Part shown: piece after piece, positions 14,873-23,074 of the stretch | Layout of the letters: every line of letters begins with the position of its first letter | Position numbering within the stretch: position 1 is the first letter of the stretch | Assembly: GCA_002366795.1 (NCBI GenBank) | Contig: DFBX01000129.1 | Coordinates: 1-38,053, forward strand | DNA: 38,053 nt | Source of the DNA: Rhodobacteraceae bacterium UBA3069 | Lineage (GTDB): Bacteria; Pseudomonadota; Alphaproteobacteria; Rhodobacterales; Rhodobacteraceae | Reading direction: 5' to 3' | The notes under the pieces: generated by a model | Told to the model about the DNA's origin: nothing | The model's input: the letters and a program-made list of their open reading frames with translations, nothing else | The model's database searches: none | Position numbers and translations under genes: made by a program

Positions 14873-16975
14873 TTGGCTCAGGCAGTGTCCTGCGAGATCA
14901 AAGAGCGCGTGGCGCTTTTGCATCTGTCCAACCCGCCGATAAACGCATTGGCCGCACCGCTTCGGCAGTCCCTTGCCCAGTGGCTGTCTGACCTGGCCGA
15001 TGACCACAGCGTAGATGCGGTTGTGATCGCTGCAAAAGGGTCTGTGTTTTCCATCGGGCTGGACATTCGTGAACTGGACGAACCTATAAAACCGCCTTCT
15101 TTGTCAGAGGGTTGCACCCTTATTGACGATTTTCCGAAACCCGTTGTCGCGGCGCTGCAAGGGATGGTGCTGGGCGGCGGGATGGAACTGGCCTTGGCCT
15201 GCCACGGGCGGGTCGCGCAAGGCCAAACGACGATCGGCTTCCCTGATATTTCCTTGGGCTTGTCGCCCGCGGCCGGGGGCACGCAATTGTTGCCGCGCCT
15301 GGTCGGGGCCAAAACGGCGCTGGACCTGCTGCTTTCGGGGCGCAGCATGTCTGTTCGCGGTGATGAATTCTCCAATATTTTCAACAGGATCGTTGATGAT
15401 GGAGAGGAAGAGGCCGCCCTGTCCCTCGCTTTGTCCATGGTGGGCGCGGTGCAGCCTTCCTCAGCCCGGACAGACGGGTTTGCAGAAGGCGCGACCTATC
15501 AGGCGGAGATCCGTGAAAGGCGTAAGGCGCTGGATCGCGGCGGGCTTGCGGATGTTGCCGAGCGGATCGTGGATTGCGTCGAGGCGGCGCAACTGTTGCC
15601 CTATCACGCGGGGTTGGAGTTTGAAGCGGCGGCGTTTGATGATTGCCTTGCCTCGGACCAGTCGCGCGCCCTGCGTCACGCCTATTTCGCAGAGCGCCGC
15701 ACCGCCAATATGCCCGAATTGGGAGTTAAAAAAGAAAACGAAATCAAGGTTGTAGGCGTGGTCGGGGGTGGCCCCGCTGCGGCGATGATCGCGTTGGCCT
15801 GTCTGGATGCAGGCCGCAATGTCGTGCTGTTCGAACGCAACGCTGACGCGATCGAGGCCGCACGCGGGCGCATCACGGCGGTCTATGACACTGCGATTTC
15901 GGCCCGGCGCATCACAATATCCGCACGCGACGAACGCATGGCGCAGCTGCGTTTCACCGACGGGCTGGGCGATCTTTCCGGGGCGGACCTGATCATAGAA
16001 GCCGTGGCCGACAATCCCCAGACCAAAACGCAAGTCTTTGCTGCTATTGGAAGAATCGCGGGTCCGCAGACCACTTTGGCAACCAATTCGCTGATCCTTC
16101 CGATCGGGCCGATCGCGGCGCGGTCTGGATGTCCGAACCGTTTTCTCGGGTTGCATATGCATATGCCGGCACATGTGAACCGTCTGGCCGAGGTGATCGT
16201 GCATGAGCGCACGGATGAGCAGGCGGTGGCCGATGTGGTCGGGCTTTTGCATCGGATGAACAAGATTGCAGTACATGTTGCCGGCGGTCATGGCGGCGTG
16301 GGAGAGCGGATCATTGCCGCCCTGCGCGATGCCTGCACCGGTATGCTGCGCATGGGAACGGATGCTTGGGATGTCGACAAGGCGTTGAAAACATATGGGT
16401 TTTCCATGGGCCCTTTGCAGCAGATGGACATGGTCGGGCTGGACACCTGCCTTGCCCGGGCACGGGCGATGTCCGGGGCAGAGGGCTTTGCCCAAGCGCA
16501 TATCACCCTGCTGGAGGAGATGGTCGCCGCAGGGCGTTTGGGCGTCAAATCGGGGCAGGGATTTCACGATTGGCGCGATGGAAACGGGGTTCCCAAGGCC
16601 GATCCCACATTGGGCGACGTGCTGAATGCCGAAGGTAAGGCGCTGAAATCAGGCGAGATTTTGCTGCGCTCGGTCGCGGCGATGGCGAATGCCGGGGCGC
16701 GTGCCTTGCGCGCCGAGGTGGCGCTGCGCCCCTCGGATATCGATACGGTGATGATCCACGCCTATCACTATCCGCGTTGGCGCGGCGGGCCGATGAAAGC
16801 GGCGGATCTGTTGGGGATTTTCGAACTGCAACAAGCACTTAAAGGGCTGGCTGCGGAAAATCCGGTGCTTTACACGCCCGATCCGGGCTTTGCTGCGCTG
16901 GCGCGGAATCACGAAAATTTCGAGGCGCTAAACAAGCTCGGGCGCAAGCGGCGCAAGATCCCCGACTCGGCCTAA
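14873..16975 (+). CDS. FadB-type enoyl-CoA hydratase/3-hydroxyacyl-CoA dehydrogenase fusion
   Basis: Fatty-acid beta-oxidation protein of 700 aa. The best start is TTG at 14873, 5 nt after AAGGAGG; an ATG at 14837 would add twelve Arg-rich residues and lacks such a site. The crotonase domain (about 1-190) has the oxyanion-hole region VLGGGMELALAC with Glu105, but the second catalytic position is Asp125 (GFPDISLGL) where active hydratases have Glu. The NAD domain (about 292-470) reads GGGPAA instead of GxGxxG. The dyad His428 (GLHMHMP) and Glu440 is kept, while other usual polar residues are changed. The C-terminal part has the common YPRWRGGPM motif. A 3-ketoacyl-CoA thiolase partner is not in the window. 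Confidence 0.85.
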   Translation: MAQAVSCEIKERVALLHLSNPPINALAAPLRQSLAQWLSDLADDHSVDAVVIAAKGSVFSIGLDIRELDEPIKPPSLSEGCTLIDDFPKPVVAALQGMVLGGGMELALACHGRVAQGQTTIGFPDISLGLSPAAGGTQLLPRLVGAKTALDLLLSGRSMSVRGDEFSNIFNRIVDDGEEEAALSLALSMVGAVQPSSARTDGFAEGATYQAEIRERRKALDRGGLADVAERIVDCVEAAQLLPYHAGLEFEAAAFDDCLASDQSRALRHAYFAERRTANMPELGVKKENEIKVVGVVGGGPAAAMIALACLDAGRNVVLFERNADAIEAARGRITAVYDTAISARRITISARDERMAQLRFTDGLGDLSGADLIIEAVADNPQTKTQVFAAIGRIAGPQTTLATNSLILPIGPIAARSGCPNRFLGLHMHMPAHVNRLAEVIVHERTDEQAVADVVGLLHRMNKIAVHVAGGHGGVGERIIAALRDACTGMLRMGTDAWDVDKALKTYGFSMGPLQQMDMVGLDTCLARARAMSGAEGFAQAHITLLEEMVAAGRLGVKSGQGFHDWRDGNGVPKADPTLGDVLNAEGKALKSGEILLRSVAAMANAGARALRAEVALRPSDIDTVMIHAYHYPRWRGGPMKAADLLGIFELQQALKGLAAENPVLYTPDPGFAALARNHENFEALNKLGRKRRKIPDSA

Positions 16976-17078
16976 GCTCACGCTGCGGCGCAGCGAAACC
17001 GCCGGCGTTCGATGGTTAATTTCCATGGATTCGTATGAAACGGGGGGCAAATCCGTATGTCTTCACCCTTGGGGCAAG

Positions 17079-17114
17079 GGCTGCGGACAAGGCTGCGGAC
17101 AAGGCTGCGGCAAA
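17079..17114. repeat. Three 12-bp tandem units
   Basis: GGCTGCGGACAA occurs twice in a row (17079-17090, 17091-17102), followed by the variant GGCTGCGGCAAA (17103-17114). It sits in the 190-bp space between the FadB-like gene and the small membrane-protein gene, where no convincing gene is seen. Probably slippage-derived. CGCTGC-GGC-GCAGCG at 16981-16995 is a separate small hairpin just after the FadB-like stop. Confidence 0.6.
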
Positions 17115-17166
17115 TGCCCCGCGGTCGGGGCTTTGTGGTGGGGCAACCGACAGGAACAGATATCGC

Positions 17167-17382
17167 TCAGGCGAGGAAAACGCCAACCACGACCATCATC
17201 AGCCCGATCACCGACAGGCCAAGCGCGCCCATGTTCAACGGCACCACGCGGCGCACGGCCTCGCGCAGTTCTTCGTCGCTCAGGCCCTGGCGGCGGGCTG
17301 CGGCGACACGAAAGATGCACCAGATCAATCCGACAAGACCGATCACTGAAACGAGGGCTCCGCCCCAGACCAACCATTCCAT
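17167..17382 (-). CDS. Small two-TM membrane protein, hypothetical
   Basis: Protein of 71 aa with hydrophobic segments at about 4-24 and 50-70, joined by a charged helix (RRQGLSDEELREAVRRVVPLN). It looks like a small inner-membrane hairpin protein with both ends on the same side. On the minus strand the ATG is preceded by GGGAGACGCGGAAA. I do not know its function; similar short proteins are, from memory, common in Rhodobacterales. It is monocistronic, divergent from the GapR-like gene. Confidence 0.72.
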   Translation of the reverse strand: MEWLVWGGALVSVIGLVGLIWCIFRVAAARRQGLSDEELREAVRRVVPLNMGALGLSVIGLMMVVVGVFLA

Positions 17383-17541
17383 TTTCCGCGTCTCCCTTCA
17401 TCGTTAAGGGGCACCTATCGAAATGTGCGCGCCATGGCAACGCGGCGGGAGTTCGCACCCCGGGGCGTGCTGTCTCTTGCCCAAGGGCGGGCGGCGGGGT
17501 AGTCAGGGCGCGACCCATTCAGGCATCCAAGAGGCAGAGAC

Positions 17542-17790
17542 ATGAGTGACCAGGCATATAACGTCGCCGGCGAGGAACTGCGCCAGTTCATCGAACGCTA
17601 CGAGCGGCTGGAGGCCGAGAAGAAAGATATCGCCGATGCGCAAAAAGAGGTGATGGCCGAAGCCAAGGGGCGCGGCTATGACACCAAGGTGATGCGCAAG
17701 GTCATCGCCCTGCGCAAGCGCGACAAGGACGACCTGGCCGAGGAAGAAGCGGTTCTGGAAATGTACAAGGCCGCGCTTGGCATGGAGTGA
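17542..17790 (+). CDS. gapR: DUF2312/GapR family DNA-binding protein
   Basis: Protein of 82 aa. It matches the GapR/DUF2312 pattern: LRQFIERYERLEAEKKDIAD, EVMAEAKGRGYDTKVMRKVI, then ALRKRDKDDLAEEEAVLEMY. In Caulobacter GapR is a nucleoid protein that clamps overtwisted DNA ahead of polymerases and helps topoisomerases. Full length, all-helical, highly charged, no membrane part. It is followed by a strong terminator and is probably transcribed alone. Confidence 0.92.
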   Translation: MSDQAYNVAGEELRQFIERYERLEAEKKDIADAQKEVMAEAKGRGYDTKVMRKVIALRKRDKDDLAEEEAVLEMYKAALGME

Positions 17791-17838
17791 TCCGGCCCGA
17801 AACCTTGTGGCAGATCGCGCGGCATAACGTGTTGCAGA

Positions 17839-17866
17839 CCCCGTGCCGGAAGGCGCGGGGTTTTTT
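17839..17866 (+). terminator. Rho-independent terminator after the GapR-like gene
   Basis: CCCCGTGCC and GGCGCGGGG (one T-G pair) flank a GGAA loop and are followed by six T (17861-17866). It lies 49 bp past the stop and separates this gene from the convergent MarR operon. Confidence 0.88.
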
Positions 17867-17911
17867 GCGTCAAGGCCCGTTGGCGGCAGATCTGCGGGCA
17901 GACGGGGCGCG

Positions 17912-18355
17912 TCAGGTCAGGCGGGAAAGCAGACGCAGCAGGGTGTCCTGTTCGCGCCTTGTCAGGGGCGACAGGGTTTCGGCGCTGACCTCTCCTGCGG
18001 CTGTGACGGCATGGGCGATCACCTTATGCCCTTGTTCTGTCAATGAAATCAGCCGCCGCCGCCGGTCGTTCGGGTCGGGGGCGGTGTCCAGCAGGCCGCG
18101 GTCGATCAGCCGGTCCACCACGCCCTTGGTGGTGGCCCCGTCCATTGCGACGGACCGACCCAACAGGTTTTGCGACATGGCCCCATCGGTCGACAGCCGC
18201 CGCAACACGGAAAACTGCATGGTCGTCAGGTCTGGCACTTTTTCACCGAAAATCAGCGAGTTGCGCTGATACGCCTTTCGCAGCAGATAGCCGATCTGTT
18301 CGTCCAGCACATAGTCCGGCGCGTCGGGTTCGGCAGTCTGGTCCTGATCTGTCAC
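17912..18355 (-). CDS. MarR-family transcriptional regulator
   Basis: Protein of 147 aa from the GTG at 18355; AAAGGA lies about 11 nt upstream. A longer frame would overlap the ATPase gene and adds an unlikely Cys-rich start. The winged helix is clear: LTTMQFSVLRRL (about 43-54), recognition region MDGATTKGVVDRLIDRGLL (71-89) and the wing DPNDRRRRLISLT (94-106). MarR proteins are usually repressors released by an aromatic or other small ligand. As the last gene of the leftward catabolic operon, 49 bp after the transporter ATPase, it is the best candidate regulator of both divergent operons around 27.7-28.05 kb (inference). Confidence 0.88.
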   Translation of the reverse strand: MTDQDQTAEPDAPDYVLDEQIGYLLRKAYQRNSLIFGEKVPDLTTMQFSVLRRLSTDGAMSQNLLGRSVAMDGATTKGVVDRLIDRGLLDTAPDPNDRRRRLISLTEQGHKVIAHAVTAAGEVSAETLSPLTRREQDTLLRLLSRLT

Positions 18356-18404
18356 GGGCGCGGGTTCCTTTTTTTGGCAGGGGCACGCGCAAGGGTTGCG
18401 CGCG

Positions 18405-19106
18405 CTACACGGCGAGATAGGCATCGCGGATTTCGGGGTGGGCTTCAAGCTGTTGAAACGTGCCATCGAACTTCTTTTGCCCGCTTTCGATGATGATGGC
18501 GCGGTCGGTCACGGCGCGGGCGAAATGCAGGTTCTGTTCGGAAATCATGACGGTCAGCCCTTCGGCCTTGAGGCGCATGATCGTGTGGGCCATCTGTTCG
18601 ACGATCACCGGCGCGATGCCTTCGGACGGCTCGTCCAGCAGCAGCAGGGCTGGATTGCCCATCAGGGTGCGGGCGATGGTCAGCATCTGCTGTTCCCCGC
18701 CCGACATCTGCTTGCCCCGGTTCATGCGCCGTTCGGCAAGGTTTGGGAAGATGCCGAACAGTTGTTCCACCGTCCATGTGGGGGCACCGTCGCGGGCCGG
18801 CTGGCGGCCCACTTCGAGGTTTTCCAACACGGTGAGGTCAGTAAAAATGCGGCGATCCTCGGGGACATAGCCGATGCCCATCTTGGCGACGCGAAACGCG
18901 GGCAGGCCGGTCAGTTCGCGCCCCATGAACTGCACCTTGCCGCTGCGCGGCGGCACCAGTTGCATGACCGATTTCATGGTGGTGGATTTGCCCGCGCCGT
19001 TGCGGCCCAGCAGGGCGACGACCTCTCCCTTGGCGATGTTGAACGACAGATCGTCAAGGATATGCGCCTTGCCGTAGTAGCTGTGGATGTTTTGCAGCTC
19101 AAGCAT
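18405..19106 (-). CDS. HAAT-family ABC transporter ATP-binding protein (LivF type), catabolic operon
   Basis: ATPase of 233 aa starting MLELQNIHSYYG at 19106, overlapping the LivG-type gene end by 8 bp; a longer frame lies inside that gene. Walker A GRNGAGKST is near residue 35, GYVPEDRRIF near 90, signature MSGGEQQM near 137, and Walker B LLLLDEP near 157. Length equals typical LivF (about 235 aa). It should energise the fused permease encoded upstream together with the LivG-type ATPase. The context indicates uptake of the substrate degraded by the surrounding enzymes. Confidence 0.9.
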   Translation of the reverse strand: MLELQNIHSYYGKAHILDDLSFNIAKGEVVALLGRNGAGKSTTMKSVMQLVPPRSGKVQFMGRELTGLPAFRVAKMGIGYVPEDRRIFTDLTVLENLEVGRQPARDGAPTWTVEQLFGIFPNLAERRMNRGKQMSGGEQQMLTIARTLMGNPALLLLDEPSEGIAPVIVEQMAHTIMRLKAEGLTVMISEQNLHFARAVTDRAIIIESGQKKFDGTFQQLEAHPEIRDAYLAV

Positions 19107-19869
19107 GGCTCGCCTCCTTGAAAAGGGTTCCGCCGCCCAGATAAACCTCTTGCACATGGGGGTTGTTGCGGACCTGTTCGGCATTGCCATCTGCGATCAG
19201 CTCGCCGCGGTTCAGCACCATGATGTGATGCGCATGGGCAAAGACCACATCCATGTCATGTTCGGTGAACAGAACGCTAACCCCTTGATCGCGCACGATA
19301 TCGGCGGTCAGTTGCATCAGGTCGATCCGGGCCGAGGGGGCCATGCCCGCCGTCGGTTCATCCATCAAGAGCAGGCGCGGACGGTGGGCGAGGGCGATGG
19401 CCAGCTCCAGCTTTTTCAGATCCCCGTAGGCCAGCACGGAACAGGGGCGGTCGGCCTGATCGGTCATGCCCACGGTATCAAGAAACCCCATCGCCTCGTC
19501 CCGGTAAAGCCGCCAGGCACGGGGCAGGATGGCGAAGGTCCGGTGATGATGCGAGATCAACGCCATCTGCACGTTTTCCACCACGCTCATCGACTGGTAG
19601 GTGCCGGTGATCTGGAAGGTGCGGCCGACGCCGCGTCGCCAGACCTTGCGCGGGGCCATGCCGGTGATGCGTTCCCCGTCAAGGAATACCTCGCCCGCGG
19701 TGGGTTTCAACTGCCCCATCAGCATGTTGAAACAGGTGGATTTGCCAGCCCCGTTGGGACCGATCAGGGCCTTCAACTCGCCCTTCTGGACCGAGAACGA
19801 AACACCGTTCACAGCCAGAAACCCGTTGTATGATTTCTTGAGGTTCTCGACGCGCAGGATTTCGGTCAT
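19099..19869 (-). CDS. HAAT-family ABC transporter ATP-binding protein (LivG type), catabolic operon
   Basis: ATPase of 256 aa starting MTEILRVENLKKSYNG at 19869. The ATG overlaps the permease stop (ATGA) and GGAGG lies 4 nt upstream. Walker A GPNGAGKST is near residue 37, the signature is LAYGDLKKLELA (usual for LivG), and Walker B LLLMDEPTAGM follows. The C-terminus has the LivG-type end (NNPHVQEVYLGGG). It forms a heterodimer with the LivF-type partner. Confidence 0.9.
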   Translation of the reverse strand: MTEILRVENLKKSYNGFLAVNGVSFSVQKGELKALIGPNGAGKSTCFNMLMGQLKPTAGEVFLDGERITGMAPRKVWRRGVGRTFQITGTYQSMSVVENVQMALISHHHRTFAILPRAWRLYRDEAMGFLDTVGMTDQADRPCSVLAYGDLKKLELAIALAHRPRLLLMDEPTAGMAPSARIDLMQLTADIVRDQGVSVLFTEHDMDVVFAHAHHIMVLNRGELIADGNAEQVRNNPHVQEVYLGGGTLFKEASHA

Positions 19870-21725
19870 TTCGCCTCCTCCTCCTCGATGTGGCGGATGC
19901 GGACCCAAAGGGTGCGCAGCGATCCGACGATGCCTTCAGGGGCGATGATGACCACGGCGATGATCAACAGGCCAAGGATCAGCCGCCAGTATTCAAGGCG
20001 GGTCAGCCAATCCTCGACCCCGGTCAGGAAGGCCGCGCCGACAACGCCGCCCGCAAGGGTTTTGACCCCGCCAAGGAAGACCACGATCAGCACGTCAAAG
20101 CTGGCCGCGATTTCCAGTTCCGTGGGGAAAACCGACCCTTTGGAGAAGACGAAGATGCCCCCCGCAAGCCCCGCCATGGCGCCGGCCACGGCGAAGGCGG
20201 CGAATTGCACGCGTTTGACGTTGATGCCCATCGCCTCTGCCTGGCGGGGGCTGTCGCGGCCCGCGCGCAGGGCATAACCGAAGGGCGCGTGGATGATGTG
20301 GCGCAGGAACAGGATACCGCCAACGCCCATGGCAAGGGTGAAGTAATAGAAGGGCGCGGTGGCATTCAGCCAGTCGGCAGGCCAGATGTTCACCAGCCCG
20401 TCATCGCCGCGCGTGACCGACCGCCACTGGAAGGCCAGCGACCAGACAAGTTGGCTGAACGCCAGTGTCAGCATGGCGAAATAGACGCCGGACAGCCGGA
20501 TGCAGAACCAGCCGATGCCAAGCGCCAGCAACCCGGCGGCAAAGGGCGCGGCGATGAAGGCCAGTTCCATCGGGGTATCGGTGTGAAACACCAGCAAGGC
20601 GGCGGCATAGGCCCCGCCGCCGAAAAACGCGGCATGGCCAAAGCTGACCAGCCCGCCGGAGCCAAGGATGAAATGCAGCGATGCGGCAAACAGGGCAAAC
20701 ACGATCACGTCGATCATCAGGGTCAGGATGAATTTATCGGCCACCAGCGGCAGCAGCGCCAGCGCGGCCAGAAGGGCGATCACCACCATGCGCCCGCGCG
20801 CGCCATAGGGGCGGATGGGGCGTTCGGGCGCGCCGACCTGGCCATGTTCGCCCGCTACCTCCTCTCGGCCCAAAAGGCCGTAGGGGCGCACGATCAGCAC
20901 CACGGCCATGACCACATACATCAGCACCAGTGTCGATTGCGGCAGGTAGGCCACGCCAAACACGTTCAGCACGGAAATGATGACCGCGGCGATGAAGGCG
21001 CCGGGCAGGCTGCCCATACCGCCGATCACGACCACCACGAAAACCGAGCCGATGATGTTGAAATCCATCAGCAAATCGGCCCCGCCCTTGGGCAGTTGCA
21101 GCGCCCCGCCAAGCCCCGCAAGCGCAGAGCCAAGCGCGAAGACGCCGGTGAACAGCCACGCCTGGTTGACACCAAGCGCGCCGACCATTTCGCGGTCTTG
21201 CGTGGCGGCGCGGACAAGTGTGCCCATGCGGGTGCGGGTGATCAGATACCACAGCGCGAACAGGATCACCGGCGTGATGGCGATCAGCACGATGTCGTAT
21301 TTCGGCACCGGTTCGCCAAAGATGCGCCAGACGCCGCGCAGGCCGGGGGCGCGCGGGCCAAGCCGGTCCTCGGCACCCCAGATCATCAGGGCAAGGTCTT
21401 GAATGACAAGGATAACCCCGAAGGTGGCGACCAGTTGGAACAGTTCCGGCGCGCGGTAGACCGGGCGCAGCACGACGATTTCGACGAAGGCACCGATCAG
21501 CCCAACCGCCAGACCTGTCAGCAGGATCGCGCCCCAGAACCCGACATGGCCGGGCAGGATGTCCATCAAGGTGACGCCGACGAAAGCCCCCAGCATGTAG
21601 AAAGAACCATGGGCAAAGTTCACGATGCGGGTGACGCCAAAGATCAGCGACAGGCCCGAGGCGACAAGGAACAGGGCAGCGGCATTGGCAAGCCCCGTCA
21701 GGATCTGGGCAAGGAAAAAGGCCAT
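19866..21725 (-). CDS. Fused LivH-LivM permease of a HAAT transporter
   Basis: One 619-aa protein holds both permease halves. Residues about 1-290 are LivH-like (ANAALFLVASGLSLIFGVTRIVNFAHG at the start, GGMGSLPGAFIAA loop). After a hydrophilic linker of about 25 residues (REEVAGEHGQVGAPERPIRP) comes the LivM-like half (GSGGLVSFGHAAFFGGGAYAA, then GGVKTLAGGVVGAAFL). Fusion fixes the 1:1 ratio of the two halves in the inner membrane. It starts 72 bp after the binding-protein stop and overlaps the next gene by 4 bp. No frameshift is needed to join the halves. Confidence 0.92.
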   Translation of the reverse strand: MAFFLAQILTGLANAAALFLVASGLSLIFGVTRIVNFAHGSFYMLGAFVGVTLMDILPGHVGFWGAILLTGLAVGLIGAFVEIVVLRPVYRAPELFQLVATFGVILVIQDLALMIWGAEDRLGPRAPGLRGVWRIFGEPVPKYDIVLIAITPVILFALWYLITRTRMGTLVRAATQDREMVGALGVNQAWLFTGVFALGSALAGLGGALQLPKGGADLLMDFNIIGSVFVVVVIGGMGSLPGAFIAAVIISVLNVFGVAYLPQSTLVLMYVVMAVVLIVRPYGLLGREEVAGEHGQVGAPERPIRPYGARGRMVVIALLAALALLPLVADKFILTLMIDVIVFALFAASLHFILGSGGLVSFGHAAFFGGGAYAAALLVFHTDTPMELAFIAAPFAAGLLALGIGWFCIRLSGVYFAMLTLAFSQLVWSLAFQWRSVTRGDDGLVNIWPADWLNATAPFYYFTLAMGVGGILFLRHIIHAPFGYALRAGRDSPRQAEAMGINVKRVQFAAFAVAGAMAGLAGGIFVFSKGSVFPTELEIAASFDVLIVVFLGGVKTLAGGVVGAAFLTGVEDWLTRLEYWRLILGLLIIAVVIIAPEGIVGSLRTLWVRIRHIEEEEAK

Positions 21726-21797
21726 GGCGGGCTTTCGTTCATGAATTTCAATGGGATGGGTCGCGCCCCGCCGCTATGGGCAGGGCGCGGCCAGGTA

Positions 21798-22994
21798 TCA
21801 TTCGGCGGGACGCATCGCCATGATTTCCTCGTCCGTGGGCATGTAGGGGGCGGGGGCCTTGTATTCCCAGTCCACCATGACGCCCTTGCCGTCCTTGACC
21901 GCCAGCGTGCCGACATAGGCGCCCATGTTCGACTGGTTGTCGAGCGCACGGTAATGCAGTGTGCCGATGGGGGTGTCCTCGATCGTCAGATCCTCGAAGG
22001 CGGCGCGGATGCTTTCGGAATCGGTCGCACCTGCGCGGGTCAGCGCGGCGGCGATGGATTGCGCGGTCATGTAGCCGACAAGCGAGCCGATTTTCGGGGT
22101 TTCGCCCGTGGCGTCCTGGTAGGCGGCGACGAAATCGGCGCCGGGGCCTTCGGGCAGGTCATACCAGGGATAGCCGGTGACGAACCAGCCCTCGGGGGCT
22201 TCGTCGCCCAGCGGGTCAAGGTATTCGGGTTCGCCGGTCAGAAGGCCGTAAACCTTGCGGCCATCGAACAAGCCACGGTCGCCGCCTTCGCGCACGAATT
22301 TGGCCAGATCGGTGCCGAAAGTCACGTTATAGATCGCGTCGGGTTTGGCGCGTTCAATGGCTTGGGCTTCGGCGCCCGCGTCGATCTTGAACAGGGCGGG
22401 CCATTGTTCGGCGACGAACTCGACCTCGGGTTTCAGGCGTTTCAGGTTTGCCTTGAACGCGGCCACGGCGTCCTGCCCATAGGCATAATTGGGCGCGATG
22501 GTGGCGTATTTGATGGCGTCGGTCTTGGCGGCCTCTTCCGCCAGCATGGCGGCCTGCACCCATGTCGAGGCGCGCAGACGGTAGGTATAGGGGTTGCCCG
22601 AGGACCAGACGAGGCTATCAGCCAGCGGTTCGGCCGCAAGATAGACATAGCCCTTTTCATTCGCGAAAGAGGAGATGGCGAGGCCGACATGAGACAGGAT
22701 CGAGCCGGTGATCATCACCGTGCCTTCGCGGGTCATCAGATCCTCGGCGATTTTTACGGCCTCGGCCGGGTCGCCCTGGTCGTCGCGGAAGATGAATTCC
22801 AGGTCCTTGCCCATGACACCGCCCGCGCCGTTGATTTCCGAAAGCGCCAGTTCGATGCCTTTTTTGTAGGGTTCGGCAAAGGCGGCAAGGCGTTTGTAGT
22901 GGTTGATTTCGCCGATCTTGATGCTGTCGGCAAGGGCGGGCAGGGCGGTCATGGCCGCCGTCGCCGCAAGCAGGGCTGTGCGTAGCAGTTTCAT
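21798..22994 (-). CDS. HAAT-family periplasmic substrate-binding protein, catabolic operon
   Basis: Protein of 398 aa with a Sec signal peptide (MKLLRTALLAATAAMTALPALA, cleavage after about residue 22). The mature part has the type I periplasmic-binding fold pattern: SIKIGEINHYKRLAAFAEPYKKG, ALSEINGAGGVMGK, VMITGSILSHVGLAISSFANE, and YATIAPNYAYGQDAV. Many HAAT proteins for aromatic or urea-like ligands look like this, and the ligand cannot be read off. It lies 80 bp downstream of the Rieske oxygenase gene and upstream of the permease. Its Sec signal differs from the Tat signal of the other binding protein in the window. Confidence 0.9.
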   Translation of the reverse strand: MKLLRTALLAATAAMTALPALADSIKIGEINHYKRLAAFAEPYKKGIELALSEINGAGGVMGKDLEFIFRDDQGDPAEAVKIAEDLMTREGTVMITGSILSHVGLAISSFANEKGYVYLAAEPLADSLVWSSGNPYTYRLRASTWVQAAMLAEEAAKTDAIKYATIAPNYAYGQDAVAAFKANLKRLKPEVEFVAEQWPALFKIDAGAEAQAIERAKPDAIYNVTFGTDLAKFVREGGDRGLFDGRKVYGLLTGEPEYLDPLGDEAPEGWFVTGYPWYDLPEGPGADFVAAYQDATGETPKIGSLVGYMTAQSIAAALTRAGATDSESIRAAFEDLTIEDTPIGTLHYRALDNQSNMGAYVGTLAVKDGKGVMVDWEYKAPAPYMPTDEEIMAMRPAE

Positions 22995-23074
22995 GGTCTT
23001 TCTCTCCTGTTGGTCATCCCGCTGATAATGCGGTTTTTTGGGGGCGGGGCCGTGTGGTCCCGTCCGGGTCTTGT

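Noticed and set aside
17079..17114. Short direct repeats considered as a CRISPR start
   Set aside because: Units are 12 bp, adjacent, without spacers, and there are no cas genes.
17035..17407. Overlapping plus-strand frames between the FadB-like and GapR-like genes
   Set aside because: They are Arg/Thr-rich and motif-free and cover a 12-bp tandem repeat. The minus-strand small membrane protein explains the region better.
19890..22985. Very long plus-strand open frame (over 1000 codons) opposite the second transporter
   Set aside because: It is antisense to the fused permease and binding-protein genes, which show clear family motifs. Its product is rich in His, Gly, Asp and Gln without domains, as expected for a mirror frame in GC-rich DNA.
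23019..23039. Small hairpin followed by six T on the plus strand between the Rieske and binding-protein genes
   Set aside because: The stem is only 4 bp and no plus-strand gene ends there. On the coding (minus) strand there is no T-run, so it is not a terminator for the operon.
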